A DNA stretch of 64,000 nt from Celeribacter sp. PS-C1 (GTDB lineage Bacteria > Pseudomonadota > Alphaproteobacteria > Rhodobacterales > Rhodobacteraceae). The number at the start of each line of letters is the position of its first letter. Position 1 is the first letter of the stretch. The notes under the pieces were generated by a model. It was not told the origin of the DNA, did not search any database, and saw only the letters and a program-made list of their open reading frames with translations. A program made the position numbers and the translations under genes. Below, in pieces: positions 41,227 to 51,002 of the stretch. The DNA lies in assembly GCF_019429625.1 (NCBI RefSeq), contig NZ_JAHXRW010000002.1, positions 186,001 to 250,000 of the forward strand. Direction: 5' to 3'.

Positions 41227-41566
41227 GCGCCCGACACTTGCGTCACGGGATGCCATGGTACCGAGTGGGGAGGGTGTCATGGAACTTCACGGGAATTCTG
41301 GGATTTTATGGTCTCCTCTGCGCTATCTGGTCTGTTGCGAATCACTTCTGCGCATAAGCCTGTGGATAACTCCGTGGATTGCTTTGAGTTTTGGCTGTGC
41401 GGTGAATAATTTCGGGAATGTCGGGTGGGAATTATTGGCGCTATATGTGGTTTATTGGTGTAAAATTTTTACTATATGTGCTCTCATTTTCGTGAGGTGG
41501 AGCTTCTACACCTTGAGTTGGACATCCCTGTGGAACAAGATGTTGGGGCTGTGTAGAAAAAATCCA
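41227..41566. other. Low-GC region upstream of the dcw cluster
   Basis: About 340 bases, markedly AT-richer than the surroundings. It contains a perfect DnaA box (TGTGGATAA, reverse complement of TTATCCACA) at 41361-41369. Open frames here are hydrophobic and lack ribosome binding sites, so no gene is called. Confidence 0.45.
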
Positions 41567-41595
41567 TTGATTACCATGAATTCCCATAGCATAGT
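41567..41595 (+). promoter_or_regulatory. Predicted promoter of the UpsM-mraZ transcript
   Basis: TTGATT (41567-41572), 17-nt spacer, CATAGT (41590-41595); predicts a start near 41602, about 265 nt before mraZ, close to the leader length known in R. sphaeroides. Confidence 0.45.
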
Positions 41596-41601
41596 GGGTT
41601 C

Positions 41602-41815
41602 ATCCGGTGAGTTGGATATGAGCGGCGCATTCAAGACCGCGAAAAAAAGACCATAAGTCAGGTTCATACAGGCATCCTCTCTCACCAGAACAATGAGATC
41701 CGGCGCGCGAGCGAGCAGACATCCCCCCAGGTGGCGCGTGCAGTCCGGACAACCCGTATATCGGGACGAGGGCGGCGGATTGAGCAGTGGCAGCAGCTCA
41801 TCCGCCGTTTCGCTT
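41602..41815 (+). ncRNA. UpsM-like sRNA from the mraZ leader
   Basis: About 212 nt from the predicted start to an internal intrinsic terminator: stem CGGCGGATTGAGC / GCTCATCCGCCG (41773-41807, one bulged T) and TTTCGCTT. In R. sphaeroides the abundant sRNA UpsM (about 206 nt) is made by premature termination roughly 60 nt before mraZ; here the hairpin ends 52-60 nt before the start codon. Identity rests on position and structure only. Confidence 0.6.
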
Positions 41816-41866
41816 AAAAGGCCCTGCGCAACTTCGCGGGGCAGGGACAGGTAAAGGAGCGCCCCG

Positions 41867-42367
41867 GTGGTCGGGATGTTTATCGGCGAACACACCTTCA
41901 AGGTGGACGGAAAGGGGCGCGTGTCGATCCCCGCCGATTTTCGTCGTGAACTCGAACTGGGTGATCCTCTGGCCGCTGAGACCGGCCGTCCCCGCATGGT
42001 CATCGTTTATGGCCACGACAAACAGAAACAGCTGATCGTCCACACTTACGAGGGCTACCGGGCCTTGGCCGCCGACATCGCGCGCCTGCCGCGTGGCTCG
42101 GAAAAGCGCAAGATCATGGAGCGCATGATCCTCAACCGCGCGCGTCCGACCGAAGTGGACAATGATGGTCGTCTGGTTTTGCCGCAACCGCTGCGTGACA
42201 AGATCAATCTGGACGGCGTGGCCTATTTTGCCGGCATGGGTGAAACTTTCGAGATTTGGAAGCCGGAGACCCACGAGGCGGTGGATGCCGCGATTTCCGG
42301 CAAATGGCTGGAAGAGCAGGGCGAGGATTTCGATCCTTTGAGCCTGCTGGATGATTTGGAGGTCTGA
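41867..42367 (+). CDS. mraZ: MraZ, transcriptional repressor of the dcw cluster
   Basis: 166 residues, two tandem AbrB-like SpoVT/MraZ domains: [24 protein letters not shown] near residue 5, and [19 protein letters not shown] near 100. MraZ binds repeats upstream of its own gene and represses the cell-division cluster. A GTG start at 41867 is preferred because AAAGGAG ends 7 nt before it; the ATG three codons later (41876) is 16 nt away. It is the first gene of the dcw operon. Confidence 0.93.
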   Translation: MVGMFIGEHTFKVDGKGRVSIPADFRRELELGDPLAAETGRPRMVIVYGHDKQKQLIVHTYEGYRALAADIARLPRGSEKRKIMERMILNRARPTEVDNDGRLVLPQPLRDKINLDGVAYFAGMGETFEIWKPETHEAVDAAISGKWLEEQGEDFDPLSLLDDLEV

Positions 42368-42368
42368 G

Positions 42369-43358
42369 ATGGCCTCAGATGATACAAAACCCCACATTCC
42401 GGTCCTGCTGAACCCGTTGTTGCGGGAATGTGCGCCGATCACGGGCCGCTGGCTCGATGGCACTTTCGGGGCTGGCGGTTATACCAAGGGTCTGATTGCA
42501 GAGGGGGCCGATCACGTCACTGGCGTCGATCGCGATCCTCTTGCACATGACATGGCCGCCACTTGGATCAACGAGCCCCCTTATAAAGGCAAGATCGACC
42601 TCGTGCTCGGCACCTTCGGTGAGATGGATCAATATGCTTCCGGTCTCGACGGCGTAGTGCTTGACCTTGGCGTGTCTTCGATGCAGCTCGATCAGGCTGA
42701 GCGTGGCTTTTCCTTTATGAAAGACGGGCCTCTGGATATGCGCATGTCGCAGGACGGCCTGTCGGCGGCGGATTTCGTCAATACGGCGGATGAGGCGGAG
42801 ATCGCCGAGGTGCTATTTCACTACGGTGAGGAAAAACAATCGCGCAAAATCGCGCGCGCCATCGTCAAGGATCGCGTCGAAAAGGCGCCGTTCACCACGA
42901 CCTTGCAGCTCGCCAATCTGATCGAACGCCTGTTGCCGCGTAAAAAGCCGGGTCAAAGCCACCCGGCGACCCGCACTTTTCAGGCCATCCGCATCGCTGT
43001 GAACGACGAATTCGGGCAACTTATCGAAGGGCTCGAGGCGGCTGAACGCGCGCTCAAACCGGGCGGGCAACTGGCGGTGGTGAGCTTTCATTCGCTTGAA
43101 GACCGCGTGGTCAAACGCTTTTTCCAAGCAAGGGCCTCGACGGGAGGTGGCGGGTCGCGCTATGCTCCTGAACAAGAGGTGAAAACACCCGGTTTCGAGC
43201 AGCTCTCCAAAGCCATCGGTCCCGATGCGGACGAGCTAGAATTGAACCCGCGCGCGCGGTCTGCGCGTTTGCGGGTCGGTCGGCGGACCGCTGCTCCTTT
43301 TGAGGCGGTGGACCGGGCGGCGATGGGGTTGCCGAAACCAGTCCTGAGGCGAGATTAA
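42369..43358 (+). CDS. rsmH: 16S rRNA (cytosine(1402)-N(4))-methyltransferase
   Basis: 329 residues (MraW). SAM-binding motif [17 protein letters not shown] near residue 32, the family stretch [20 protein letters not shown] near 100 and the C-terminal [16 protein letters not shown]. It methylates N4 of C1402 in the ribosomal P site. The ATG is 1 nt after the mraZ stop, so translation is coupled. Confidence 0.97.
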   Translation: MASDDTKPHIPVLLNPLLRECAPITGRWLDGTFGAGGYTKGLIAEGADHVTGVDRDPLAHDMAATWINEPPYKGKIDLVLGTFGEMDQYASGLDGVVLDLGVSSMQLDQAERGFSFMKDGPLDMRMSQDGLSAADFVNTADEAEIAEVLFHYGEEKQSRKIARAIVKDRVEKAPFTTTLQLANLIERLLPRKKPGQSHPATRTFQAIRIAVNDEFGQLIEGLEAAERALKPGGQLAVVSFHSLEDRVVKRFFQARASTGGGGSRYAPEQEVKTPGFEQLSKAIGPDADELELNPRARSARLRVGRRTAAPFEAVDRAAMGLPKPVLRRD

Positions 43359-43360
43359 CG

Positions 43361-43732
43361 ATGCGTGGGTTCTATATTATTGTGGCAAGTCTGGTGGTTA
43401 TGGGGTTGGGCTTTTGGGCCTACCAGGAAAACTACGCCACCCAGCGCGTGCTGAAAAAAGTCAGCCAACTTCAGCGCGAGATCGGTCATCAGCGCGAAGA
43501 ACTGGCTGTTTTGAAGGCCGAATGGGCCTATCTCAACCGCCCGGATCGTCTGCGCGATCTGGCGGAGATCAACTTTGACCGTCTGGGTCTTTTGCCGTTT
43601 CAGCCCGAACAATTCGGACGCGTCGATCAGGTGGCCTTCCCGCAAGAGGAAGATCTGATCCTCGAGTTGTCCGAGACCTATGATGTGGTTGGCTCGCTGG
43701 AGGCGATTGACGCCGGAGAAGGTGAAGAATGA
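43361..43732 (+). CDS. ftsL: Cell division protein FtsL
   Basis: 123 residues, small bitopic membrane protein: one helix (about 4-21, FYIIVASLVVMGLGFWAYQ) and a periplasmic coiled coil (about 25-65, VLKKVSQLQREIGHQREELA). It forms the FtsQLB complex. It starts 2 nt after rsmH and overlaps ftsI by 4 nt. Confidence 0.9.
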   Translation: MRGFYIIVASLVVMGLGFWAYQENYATQRVLKKVSQLQREIGHQREELAVLKAEWAYLNRPDRLRDLAEINFDRLGLLPFQPEQFGRVDQVAFPQEEDLILELSETYDVVGSLEAIDAGEGEE

Positions 43733-45531
43733 CGATCCGCACACCACTCCGCCCGCTCGCCCGCGTGTTGCAAGCCCGGCAAAAGGGCGAAAACCCGGAC
43801 GCCATCGAGCGCGAAAACCTGCGCCTGCGTCACGAGGAAATGCGCGACCGCTCCCGCCTTCGGGCCGAGGGGCGGCTTTTGGTCTTGGGGCTGTGTTTTG
43901 TCTCGGCCTTTGTTGTCGTCGGCGCCCGCATGGGGCAGGTCTCTGCCACCGTCCCCGAGGAGCCGCAGGCCGCCGCTTCTGGCACGCCGATCCTTGCACA
44001 ACGCGCCGACATCGTGGACCGCAACGGGCGCATTCTGGCGACCAACCGCGTGACCAATTCGCTCTACGCACAGCCGCAGGAAATGATCGATCCGATCCAC
44101 GCCGCCGAAGAATTGGTGAGGATTTTCCCCGATCTCGACCGCGAACGCCTGATCCGCGACTTCACCGGCAAGCGTAAATTCCTCTGGATCAAGAAAAAGA
44201 TCGCCCCTGAGCAGCAGCAGGCCGTGCATGACATCGGTGAGCCGGGCCTGTTGTTTGGCCCGCGCGAAGAGCGTCTCTATCCGAACGGTATGCTGGCTGC
44301 CCATGTTTTGGGCGGGACCAAGTTTGGTCGCGAAGGTGTGATGAGCGCCGAGATTGTCGGCCAGTCCGGCATTGAGAAACAGATGGACACCTATCTGCGC
44401 GACCCGGCCAATGGCGACAAACCGCTGCAACTGTCGATCGACATGACGGTTCAGACCACCATTCGCGAAGTCCTGTGGGGCGGGATGCGGATGTTGAACG
44501 CCAAAGGCGCCGCCGCCGTCATGATGGATGTGAACACGGGTGAGATCATCTCTCTCGTGTCGCTGCCGGATTTCGACCCGAACTCGCGCCCCGAGTTTTT
44601 CGAGGGCAAGGACCCGAGCAACAACCCGCGTTTCAACCGCGCGGTGCAGGGCGTCTATGAACTTGGCTCGACCTTCAAGATTTTCGCCGCTGCTCAGGCG
44701 ATGGAGTTGGGTCTGGCCGGTCCCGACACCCTGATCCCTGCCACGCCGCCGTTTCGTTGGGGAAAGTTCTCTATTGGCGAATTCGAAGGTCACAACTACG
44801 GCCCGAACCTCAGCCTGACGGGGATGATCGTTAAATCCTCCAACGTCGCCACCGCTCATATTGCCCAGCAAATCGGCGTCGAGCGCCAGCAGGCCTTCTT
44901 GAAATCCTTGGGCTTTTTTGAGCCCGTGCCGGTGGAGCTGTCCGAGGCGCCTTCCGGCAAACCGCTTTTGCCGCCGAAATGGTCTGAGCTGTCGACTTTG
45001 ACCATCGGCTATGGTCACGGACTTTCGGCCTCGCCGCTGCATCTGGCGACCGCTTACGCCTCGCTGTTGAATGGCGGCACGCAGGTCACGCCGACGCTGA
45101 TCAAACGCGATGGTTTTGTGCCGAAAGGCCCGCGTGTCGTGCGCGAAGAGGTCTCGAGAGCGTCCCGCGCCATGCTGCGTGAGGTGGTGTCGAGCCCCGA
45201 AGGCACTGCGTCTTTCGCCGAGGTGCCCGGCTATCAGGTTGGCGGCAAAACCGGCACGGCAGACAAACCGCGCCCTCAAGGCGGCTATTATCCGGACAAG
45301 ACGATCAACACCTTTGCCTCGGTCTTTCCGGCGGACAACCCGAAATATGTGCTGATCCTGACCATGGATGAGGCGGTCGAGACCTCCGGGCCGAAACCGC
45401 GCCGCACGGCCGGTTGGACCGCCGTTCCGGTGGCTGGCGAGGTGATCCGCCGCACAGCACCGCTCTTGGGATTGCGGCCCGAGATTGAATCCCCCTCCCA
45501 AGCTGCGGTAACACTGACCGCGACACAGTGA
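43729..45531 (+). CDS. ftsI: Septal penicillin-binding protein 3 (peptidoglycan transpeptidase)
   Basis: 600 residues, class B PBP. A cytosolic N-terminus and one membrane helix (about 45-65) precede the pedestal and transpeptidase domains. Catalytic motifs: SxxK in LGSTFKIFAAAQ near 310, SxN in VKSSNVATAHIA, KTG in GGKTGTADKPR. It crosslinks septal peptidoglycan with FtsW. It overlaps ftsL by 4 nt (ATGA). Confidence 0.97.
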   Translation: MTIRTPLRPLARVLQARQKGENPDAIERENLRLRHEEMRDRSRLRAEGRLLVLGLCFVSAFVVVGARMGQVSATVPEEPQAAASGTPILAQRADIVDRNGRILATNRVTNSLYAQPQEMIDPIHAAEELVRIFPDLDRERLIRDFTGKRKFLWIKKKIAPEQQQAVHDIGEPGLLFGPREERLYPNGMLAAHVLGGTKFGREGVMSAEIVGQSGIEKQMDTYLRDPANGDKPLQLSIDMTVQTTIREVLWGGMRMLNAKGAAAVMMDVNTGEIISLVSLPDFDPNSRPEFFEGKDPSNNPRFNRAVQGVYELGSTFKIFAAAQAMELGLAGPDTLIPATPPFRWGKFSIGEFEGHNYGPNLSLTGMIVKSSNVATAHIAQQIGVERQQAFLKSLGFFEPVPVELSEAPSGKPLLPPKWSELSTLTIGYGHGLSASPLHLATAYASLLNGGTQVTPTLIKRDGFVPKGPRVVREEVSRASRAMLREVVSSPEGTASFAEVPGYQVGGKTGTADKPRPQGGYYPDKTINTFASVFPADNPKYVLILTMDEAVETSGPKPRRTAGWTAVPVAGEVIRRTAPLLGLRPEIESPSQAAVTLTATQ

Positions 45532-45556
45532 ACGGACATACGAAAGAGGCGCGGTC

Positions 45557-47029
45557 ATGATGAAATCTCTATCGGAGCTGGGATTGACCGCGCAAAGCGG
45601 CGGTGAGACCCAGATCACTGGGCTCTCCGTCGACAGCCGCCGGGTTGAGCCCGGCCATTTGTTTGCAGCCCTCCCCGGTGCGCATGCCCACGGCGCCTCC
45701 TTCGTGCCGATGGCGCTCACTATGGGGGCGAAAGCCATCCTGACCGACCCCGAAGGTGCGCGCATGGCCGCCGAGGCAATTGCCGAACATCGCCCGTCCG
45801 TTGTGGTGGTCGAAGACCCGCGTCAGGCTTTGGCCTATGCCGCCGCGCTGTTTTACGGCGCGCAACCTGATGTCATGGTCGCCGTCACCGGCACCAATGG
45901 CAAAACCTCGGTTGCGACCTTCACCCGCCAGATTTGGCAACTTCTGGGCGTTCAGGCGATCAACATCGGCACCACCGGCGTCGAGGGCGATTGGCAGGCG
46001 CCAAGCCCGCACACCACGCCGGAACCGATCACGTTGCATGGCATGTTGTCCGAGGCCGCGCGCGCGGGCGTGTCTCACGGCGCTATGGAGGCCAGCTCAC
46101 ATGGGTTGGCACAACGGCGTCTAGACGGGGTCGAACTGACCGCTGCCGCCTTTACCAATTTCACCCAAGACCACCTCGACTATCACGCCACCTTCGAAGC
46201 CTATTTTGCCGCCAAGGCTGGGCTTTTCACTCGCGTGTTGCCCGAAGATGGCGTGGCCGTCATCAACATCGACGACGCCAAGGGAATGGAGCTCGAGGGG
46301 CTTTGCGCCGAACGTGGCATCGACGTGATGCGCGTGGGGCGTTCGGAGGCGTCAGATCTGCGGATCGTCGGCCAGCGGTTCGACGCGACTGGCCAAGACC
46401 TGCGCATTGATTTCGTCGGCAATATCTACCAGATCCGCCTCGATCTCATTGGCGGGTTTCAGGCCGAAAACGTCATGGCCGCCGCGGGTCTTGTCATGGC
46501 TTCAGGCGCCGATCCCGAAGAGGTGTTTTCCTGTCTGCCGGAACTGACCGGCGTGCGCGGGCGGATGGAGCATGCCGCGACGCGCGACAATGGCGCGGCT
46601 GTGTTTGTTGACTATGCCCACACGCCTGATGCCGTTGCCACCGCGATCAAGGCGCTGCGTCCGCATGTCATGGGCCGCATCATCGCCATTGTCGGCGCGG
46701 GTGGGGATCGTGACAAGACGAAGCGCCCGCTGATGGGGCAGGCCGCGGCGGAAAACGCCGATCTGGTGATCGTGACAGATGACAATCCGCGTTCTGAAGA
46801 CCCGGCCTCGATCCGGGCCGAGGTTCTGGCGGGTGCCCCCGAGGCGATCGAAGTGGGTGATCGGGCCGAAGCCATCTTGCGCGGCGTCGATGCGCTGCAA
46901 CCGGGCGATGCTTTGCTGATCTGCGGCAAGGGGCATGAGAGCGGACAGGTGATCGGCGACGATGTGTTCCCGTTCGACGATGTGGAACAGGCCTCGATGG
47001 CGGTTTCCGCATTGGATGGCGCGCTATGA
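45557..47029 (+). CDS. murE: UDP-MurNAc-L-Ala-D-Glu:meso-DAP ligase
   Basis: 490 residues. Mur ligase with ATP motif TGTNGKTSVATFTRQIW near 112, central THEQNFTQDHLDYH-type stretch (NFTQDHLDYHATF) and the C-terminal DDNPRSEDPASIR: the DNPR motif specifies meso-diaminopimelate, so the peptidoglycan is DAP type. ATG at 45557 or 45560. It overlaps murF by 4 nt. Confidence 0.97.
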   Translation: MMKSLSELGLTAQSGGETQITGLSVDSRRVEPGHLFAALPGAHAHGASFVPMALTMGAKAILTDPEGARMAAEAIAEHRPSVVVVEDPRQALAYAAALFYGAQPDVMVAVTGTNGKTSVATFTRQIWQLLGVQAINIGTTGVEGDWQAPSPHTTPEPITLHGMLSEAARAGVSHGAMEASSHGLAQRRLDGVELTAAAFTNFTQDHLDYHATFEAYFAAKAGLFTRVLPEDGVAVINIDDAKGMELEGLCAERGIDVMRVGRSEASDLRIVGQRFDATGQDLRIDFVGNIYQIRLDLIGGFQAENVMAAAGLVMASGADPEEVFSCLPELTGVRGRMEHAATRDNGAAVFVDYAHTPDAVATAIKALRPHVMGRIIAIVGAGGDRDKTKRPLMGQAAAENADLVIVTDDNPRSEDPASIRAEVLAGAPEAIEVGDRAEAILRGVDALQPGDALLICGKGHESGQVIGDDVFPFDDVEQASMAVSALDGAL

Positions 47030-48426
47030 GGCTTTGGACATCTGATGAAGCCGCGCAGGCGACCGGTGGACGTGTGACGCAAGCGTTTGAGATCACGGGC
47101 GTGTCCATTGACACGCGCACGATCCAGCCGGGTGATTTGTTCGTTGCGTTGAAAGACATCCGCGACGGTCACGACTTCGTCGGGCAGGCTTTGGAAAAAG
47201 GTGCGGCGGCGGCTTTGGTGTCGCGCATTCCCGAGGGCGTGGCAGAAGATGCGCCGCTGTTGATTGTGGACGATGTGCTGCCCGCTTTGGAACGCCTCGG
47301 CGCCGCCGCGCGGGCGCGCGTTGAGGGCAAGGTCATCGGCGTTACCGGATCGGTCGGCAAAACCTCGACCAAGGAAATGCTGCGCGCGATCCTTTCCGAG
47401 CAGGGCAAGACCCATGCCGCAGAGGCCAGCTACAACAACCATTGGGGCGTGCCTTTGACGCTCGCCCGCATGCCCAAAGACACAGATTTCGCCGTGATCG
47501 AGATCGGCATGAACCACCCCGGCGAGATCGCGCCTTTGGCCGAACTTGCGCGCCCGGATGTGGCGATGATCACCACGGTCGCGCCCGCGCATATGGCGGC
47601 CTTTGAAAGCCTCGAAGGCATTGCGCGTGAAAAAGCCGATATTTTCAAAGGACTTGTGCCGGGGGGGGTGGCGGTCTTCAACGGTGATCTCGATGTGAAT
47701 GATATTCTGGCTGGGGGTTGGGACGGGGACACCATCCGATTTGGCGAAGACGAAACCTGTGCCGCGCGGCTCATGTCCGTAGAGCTGGAAGACGGCTCGA
47801 CGCGGGGCGTGGCGGTGATCGACACGGATCATGTCGATTTCACGCTTTCCACCGCCGGGCGGCATTTCGCGGCCAATGCAGTGGGCTGTCTCGCGGTCGC
47901 CTATGCTCTGGGTGCGGATGTCGCGAAGGCCGCCCGAGATCTCACGCTCTGGGCGCCGCCCGAGGGGCGTGGCGCGCGCGAAACCGTATCTTTGCCCGTT
48001 GGCGCGCCGGTCGAGTTGATTGACGATGCCTTTAACGCAAACCCGACCTCCATGGCCGCCGCTCTTGAGGTGTTGGCCAAGGCACAACCCCATGACACCG
48101 GTCGCCGGATCGCTATTCTCGGCGATATGTTGGAGCTGGGCGAAAAGGAAAACGCGATCCATGAGGGGCTTGCGGCCCTGCCGTGGTTCGCCACCGTCGA
48201 TGCGGTGCATTGTGTCGGACCCTTGATGCGGTCGCTTTACGACGTCTTGCCCGAGGGACGCCGCGGGGAGTGGTTCGACACGGCCAAAGAAGCGGTTCCG
48301 GCACTGTCGGCGCTGATCGGGCCGGGCGATGTCGTGCTTGTGAAAGGCTCCAAAGGATCGAAAGTCAGCCTTCTGGTTGACGCGCTGCGGGAATTGGGAC
48401 AAGTGCCACAGCACTCTGACGAATAA
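47026..48426 (+). CDS. murF: UDP-MurNAc-tripeptide:D-Ala-D-Ala ligase
   Basis: 466 residues, Mur ligase that adds D-Ala-D-Ala. N-terminal domain with ITGVSIDTRTIQPGDLFVAL near 27, ATP motif VIGVTGSVGKTSTKEML near 105, IEIGMNHPGEIAPL, and C-terminal domain with AYNANPTSM-like DDAFNANPTSMAAAL. It overlaps murE (ATGA) and precedes mraY by 36 nt. Confidence 0.97.
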   Translation: MRLWTSDEAAQATGGRVTQAFEITGVSIDTRTIQPGDLFVALKDIRDGHDFVGQALEKGAAAALVSRIPEGVAEDAPLLIVDDVLPALERLGAAARARVEGKVIGVTGSVGKTSTKEMLRAILSEQGKTHAAEASYNNHWGVPLTLARMPKDTDFAVIEIGMNHPGEIAPLAELARPDVAMITTVAPAHMAAFESLEGIAREKADIFKGLVPGGVAVFNGDLDVNDILAGGWDGDTIRFGEDETCAARLMSVELEDGSTRGVAVIDTDHVDFTLSTAGRHFAANAVGCLAVAYALGADVAKAARDLTLWAPPEGRGARETVSLPVGAPVELIDDAFNANPTSMAAALEVLAKAQPHDTGRRIAILGDMLELGEKENAIHEGLAALPWFATVDAVHCVGPLMRSLYDVLPEGRRGEWFDTAKEAVPALSALIGPGDVVLVKGSKGSKVSLLVDALRELGQVPQHSDE

Positions 48427-48462
48427 GTGCCGCAGCACACGGATGAAAGGTAAATTGAGCGC

Positions 48463-49545
48463 ATGTTGTATTGGATTTCGGGCCTCTCCGACGGTGGGGA
48501 CTTTTTCAACCTGTTTCGCTACATCACCATGCGTTCGGGCGGGGCGTTTTTCACGGCTTTGATCTTCGCGATGTTCTTTGGCCGCCCGCTGATCGACCTG
48601 TTGCGCCGTCGTCAGGGCAAGGGCCAGCCGATCCGCGATGACGGCCCCGAAACCCATTTCGCGAAAGCTGGCACGCCCACGATGGGCGGCTTGCTGATCC
48701 TGACCGCTTTGCTGGTCTCGACGCTGCTCTGGGCGCGGCTTGATAACCCTTACGTCTGGATCGTGATGTTCGTGACCTTTGGCTACGGGCTGATCGGCTT
48801 TGCCGACGACTACGCCAAAGTGTCGAAATCCAACACCAAAGGCGTGTCGAGCAAGGTGCGGCTTTTGCTGGGTTTTGTGATCGCTTTGATCGCCTCCGTC
48901 TGGTCCACCATGGTGCACCCGGAAGAGCTGCAATTCCAACTGGCCCTGCCGGTGTTCAAGGATTTGCTCATCAATCTCTGGTGGTTCTTCATTCCCTTCG
49001 CGATGATCGTCATCGTGGGGGCCGCCAATGCAGTGAACCTTACCGATGGTCTCGATGGTTTGGCGATCATGCCGGTGATGATCGCCGCCGGAACTTTGGG
49101 CGCGATTGCCTATGTCGTCGGCCGTGTCGACTTCACCGACTATCTGGGCCTGCACTATGTGCCCGGCACCGGCGAAATCCTTGTCTTTACGGCTGCTTTG
49201 ATCGGCGGTGGCCTCGGGTTCCTGTGGTTCAACGCGCCGCCCGCGGCCGTCTTTATGGGCGACACCGGGTCTTTGGCCTTGGGCGGCTCCTTGGGGGCGA
49301 TTGCAGTGGCGACGAAACACGAGATCGTTCTGGCCATCGTGGGCGGTTTGTTTGTCGTCGAGGCCCTGTCCGTCATCATTCAGGTGCTGTACTTCAAACG
49401 CACCGGCAAACGCGTCTTCCTCATGGCGCCGATCCATCACCATTACGAGAAAAAAGGCTGGTCCGAGCCGACCATCGTGATCCGGTTCTGGATCATCTCT
49501 CTGGTACTGGCTTTGATTGGTCTGGCGACGCTGAAACTGCGCTAA
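48463..49545 (+). CDS. mraY: Phospho-MurNAc-pentapeptide transferase
   Basis: 360 residues, ten membrane helices. It transfers phospho-MurNAc-pentapeptide to undecaprenyl phosphate, giving lipid I. Family motifs: [54 protein letters not shown], and [24 protein letters not shown] at the end includes the catalytic HHH motif. A terminator follows within 30 nt. Confidence 0.97.
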   Translation: MLYWISGLSDGGDFFNLFRYITMRSGGAFFTALIFAMFFGRPLIDLLRRRQGKGQPIRDDGPETHFAKAGTPTMGGLLILTALLVSTLLWARLDNPYVWIVMFVTFGYGLIGFADDYAKVSKSNTKGVSSKVRLLLGFVIALIASVWSTMVHPEELQFQLALPVFKDLLINLWWFFIPFAMIVIVGAANAVNLTDGLDGLAIMPVMIAAGTLGAIAYVVGRVDFTDYLGLHYVPGTGEILVFTAALIGGGLGFLWFNAPPAAVFMGDTGSLALGGSLGAIAVATKHEIVLAIVGGLFVVEALSVIIQVLYFKRTGKRVFLMAPIHHHYEKKGWSEPTIVIRFWIISLVLALIGLATLKLR

Positions 49546-49550
49546 AATGA

Positions 49551-49575
49551 GAGGGGGCCATGGCCCCCTTTTTTG
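49551..49575 (+). terminator. Intrinsic terminator between mraY and murD
   Basis: AGGGGGCCATGGCCCCCT is a perfect palindrome followed by TTTTTT, 6 nt after the mraY stop. It may separate or attenuate the dcw operon at this point. Confidence 0.85.
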
Positions 49576-49604
49576 AGTATTTGGACAGCAAAGGAGCGAG
49601 CGCG

Positions 49605-51002
49605 ATGATCCCTGTGCTCGGATACGAAGGTCAAAAAGTGGCGGTTCTGGGCCTTGGGCGCTCCGGTCTCGCAACGGCGAAAGCCTTGGAGGCCGGTGGG
49701 GCCGAGGCTTTGTGCTGGGACGACTCTGTCGAGGCGCGGGACCGGGCTGCGGCTGAGGGGTTCACCATTCACGATCTGCACAAAGCGGGCGCCTTCGAGG
49801 GCGTGGCCTGTCTCGTCGTCTCGCCCGGCATTCCGCATCTCTACCCTGAGCCGAACAAGGTGATCGCGCTCGCTTGGGACGCAGGCGTGCCGGTCGACAA
49901 TGACATCGGGCTGTTCTTTCGCTCTTTGGGTCAAGGCGATTGGATGGAGCATGACACGCCGCCGCGCGTGATCACAGTGACCGGGTCGAACGGCAAATCC
50001 ACCACTTCGGCGCTGATCCATCACATCTTTGAAGAGAACGGCACGCCGTGTCAGTTGGCGGGCAATATCGGGCGTGGGGTGTTGGACATCGAGCCACCTG
50101 AGGAGGGCGAGGTGATCGTGCTGGAGCTGTCCTCCTATCAGACCGATCTGGCCCGCGCTTTGACGCCCGATGTGGCGGTGTTCACCAATCTCTCGCCCGA
50201 TCATCTGGACCGTCACGGCGGCATGGGCGGCTATTTCGCGGCCAAGCGGCGGCTGTTTGCCGAGGGCGGGCCGGACCGTGCCGTGATCGGTGTGGACGAG
50301 AAAGAGGGACGCTATCTGGCGAACCAATTGGTCGAATGCCCTGAGGATCTGCGGCTTATCCGCGTGTCCTCGGGACAGAAACTCGCTGGACCGGGGTGGA
50401 ACATCTTCGCGCGCAAAGGTTTCCTGTCGGAGTATCGCAAGGGCAAGCAGACCGCTTCGATCGACTTGCGCGAGATGGATGGGCTGCCTGGTGCACACAA
50501 CCACCAAAATGCCTGCGCCGCCTATGCCGCCGCCCGCGCGCTGAACCTCTCGCCGAAGAGCATCGAAGCCGCTTTGCGCAGCTTCAAAGGCCTCCCGCAC
50601 CGTTCTCAGCTCGTGCGTGAGTTGAACGGTGTGCGCTATGTGAATGACTCGAAAGCCACCAATGTGGACGCCGCCGCGAAGGCGCTTCAGGCCTTTCCCC
50701 GCATCCGTTGGATCGCAGGCGGGCTTGGCAAGGATGGTGGGATTGAGGATTTGAAACCCTTCCTCGGCGCGGTGTCGAAAGCATATCTCATCGGCTTTTC
50801 GGCCCGCGATTTCGCGCTTCAGATCGGTGACACGCCCTATGAGATTTGCGAAACCATGGAACTCGCCGTCGCCAAAGCCGCGGCTGAGGCCGAGGAGGGC
50901 GAGACCGTGCTTTTGGCCCCTGCCGCCGCGTCCTTTGACCAGTTCCCGAATTTCGAGAAACGCGGCGAGTCCTTTGCGGCAGAGGTCGAAAAGCTGGGTT
51001 AG
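49605..51002 (+). CDS. murD: UDP-MurNAc-L-Ala:D-Glu ligase
   Basis: 465 residues. N-terminal Rossmann fold [24 protein letters not shown] motif [18 protein letters not shown] near 120; [24 protein letters not shown]-terminal [17 protein letters not shown]. It adds D-Glu to UDP-MurNAc-L-Ala. Start is ATG 49605 with AAGGAG 8 nt before; a longer frame begins inside the terminator. Its stop overlaps the convergent transporter's stop. Confidence 0.97.
   Translation: MIPVLGYEGQKVAVLGLGRSGLATAKALEAGGAEALCWDDSVEARDRAAAEGFTIHDLHKAGAFEGVACLVVSPGIPHLYPEPNKVIALAWDAGVPVDNDIGLFFRSLGQGDWMEHDTPPRVITVTGSNGKSTTSALIHHIFEENGTPCQLAGNIGRGVLDIEPPEEGEVIVLELSSYQTDLARALTPDVAVFTNLSPDHLDRHGGMGGYFAAKRRLFAEGGPDRAVIGVDEKEGRYLANQLVECPEDLRLIRVSSGQKLAGPGWNIFARKGFLSEYRKGKQTASIDLREMDGLPGAHNHQNACAAYAAARALNLSPKSIEAALRSFKGLPHRSQLVRELNGVRYVNDSKATNVDAAAKALQAFPRIRWIAGGLGKDGGIEDLKPFLGAVSKAYLIGFSARDFALQIGDTPYEICETMELAVAKAAAEAEEGETVLLAPAAASFDQFPNFEKRGESFAAEVEKLG

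Noticed and set aside
41405-41435. TCGGG/GTGGG repeats as MraZ binding sites
   Set aside because: The spacing is not the regular ~10-bp repeat expected and they lie over 150 nt before the predicted promoter.
41225-41656. 143-codon hydrophobic open frame before mraZ
   Set aside because: No ribosome binding site, overlaps the BCCT terminator and the UpsM promoter; the hydrophobicity comes from AT-rich sequence.
41600-41866. RNase P RNA upstream of mraZ
   Set aside because: The conserved GAGGAAAGTCCG and ACAGAA motifs are absent on both strands; the UpsM-like reading fits better.
49560-49604. murD start at 49560
   Set aside because: It lies inside the terminator palindrome; ATG 49605 has AAGGAG at the right distance.
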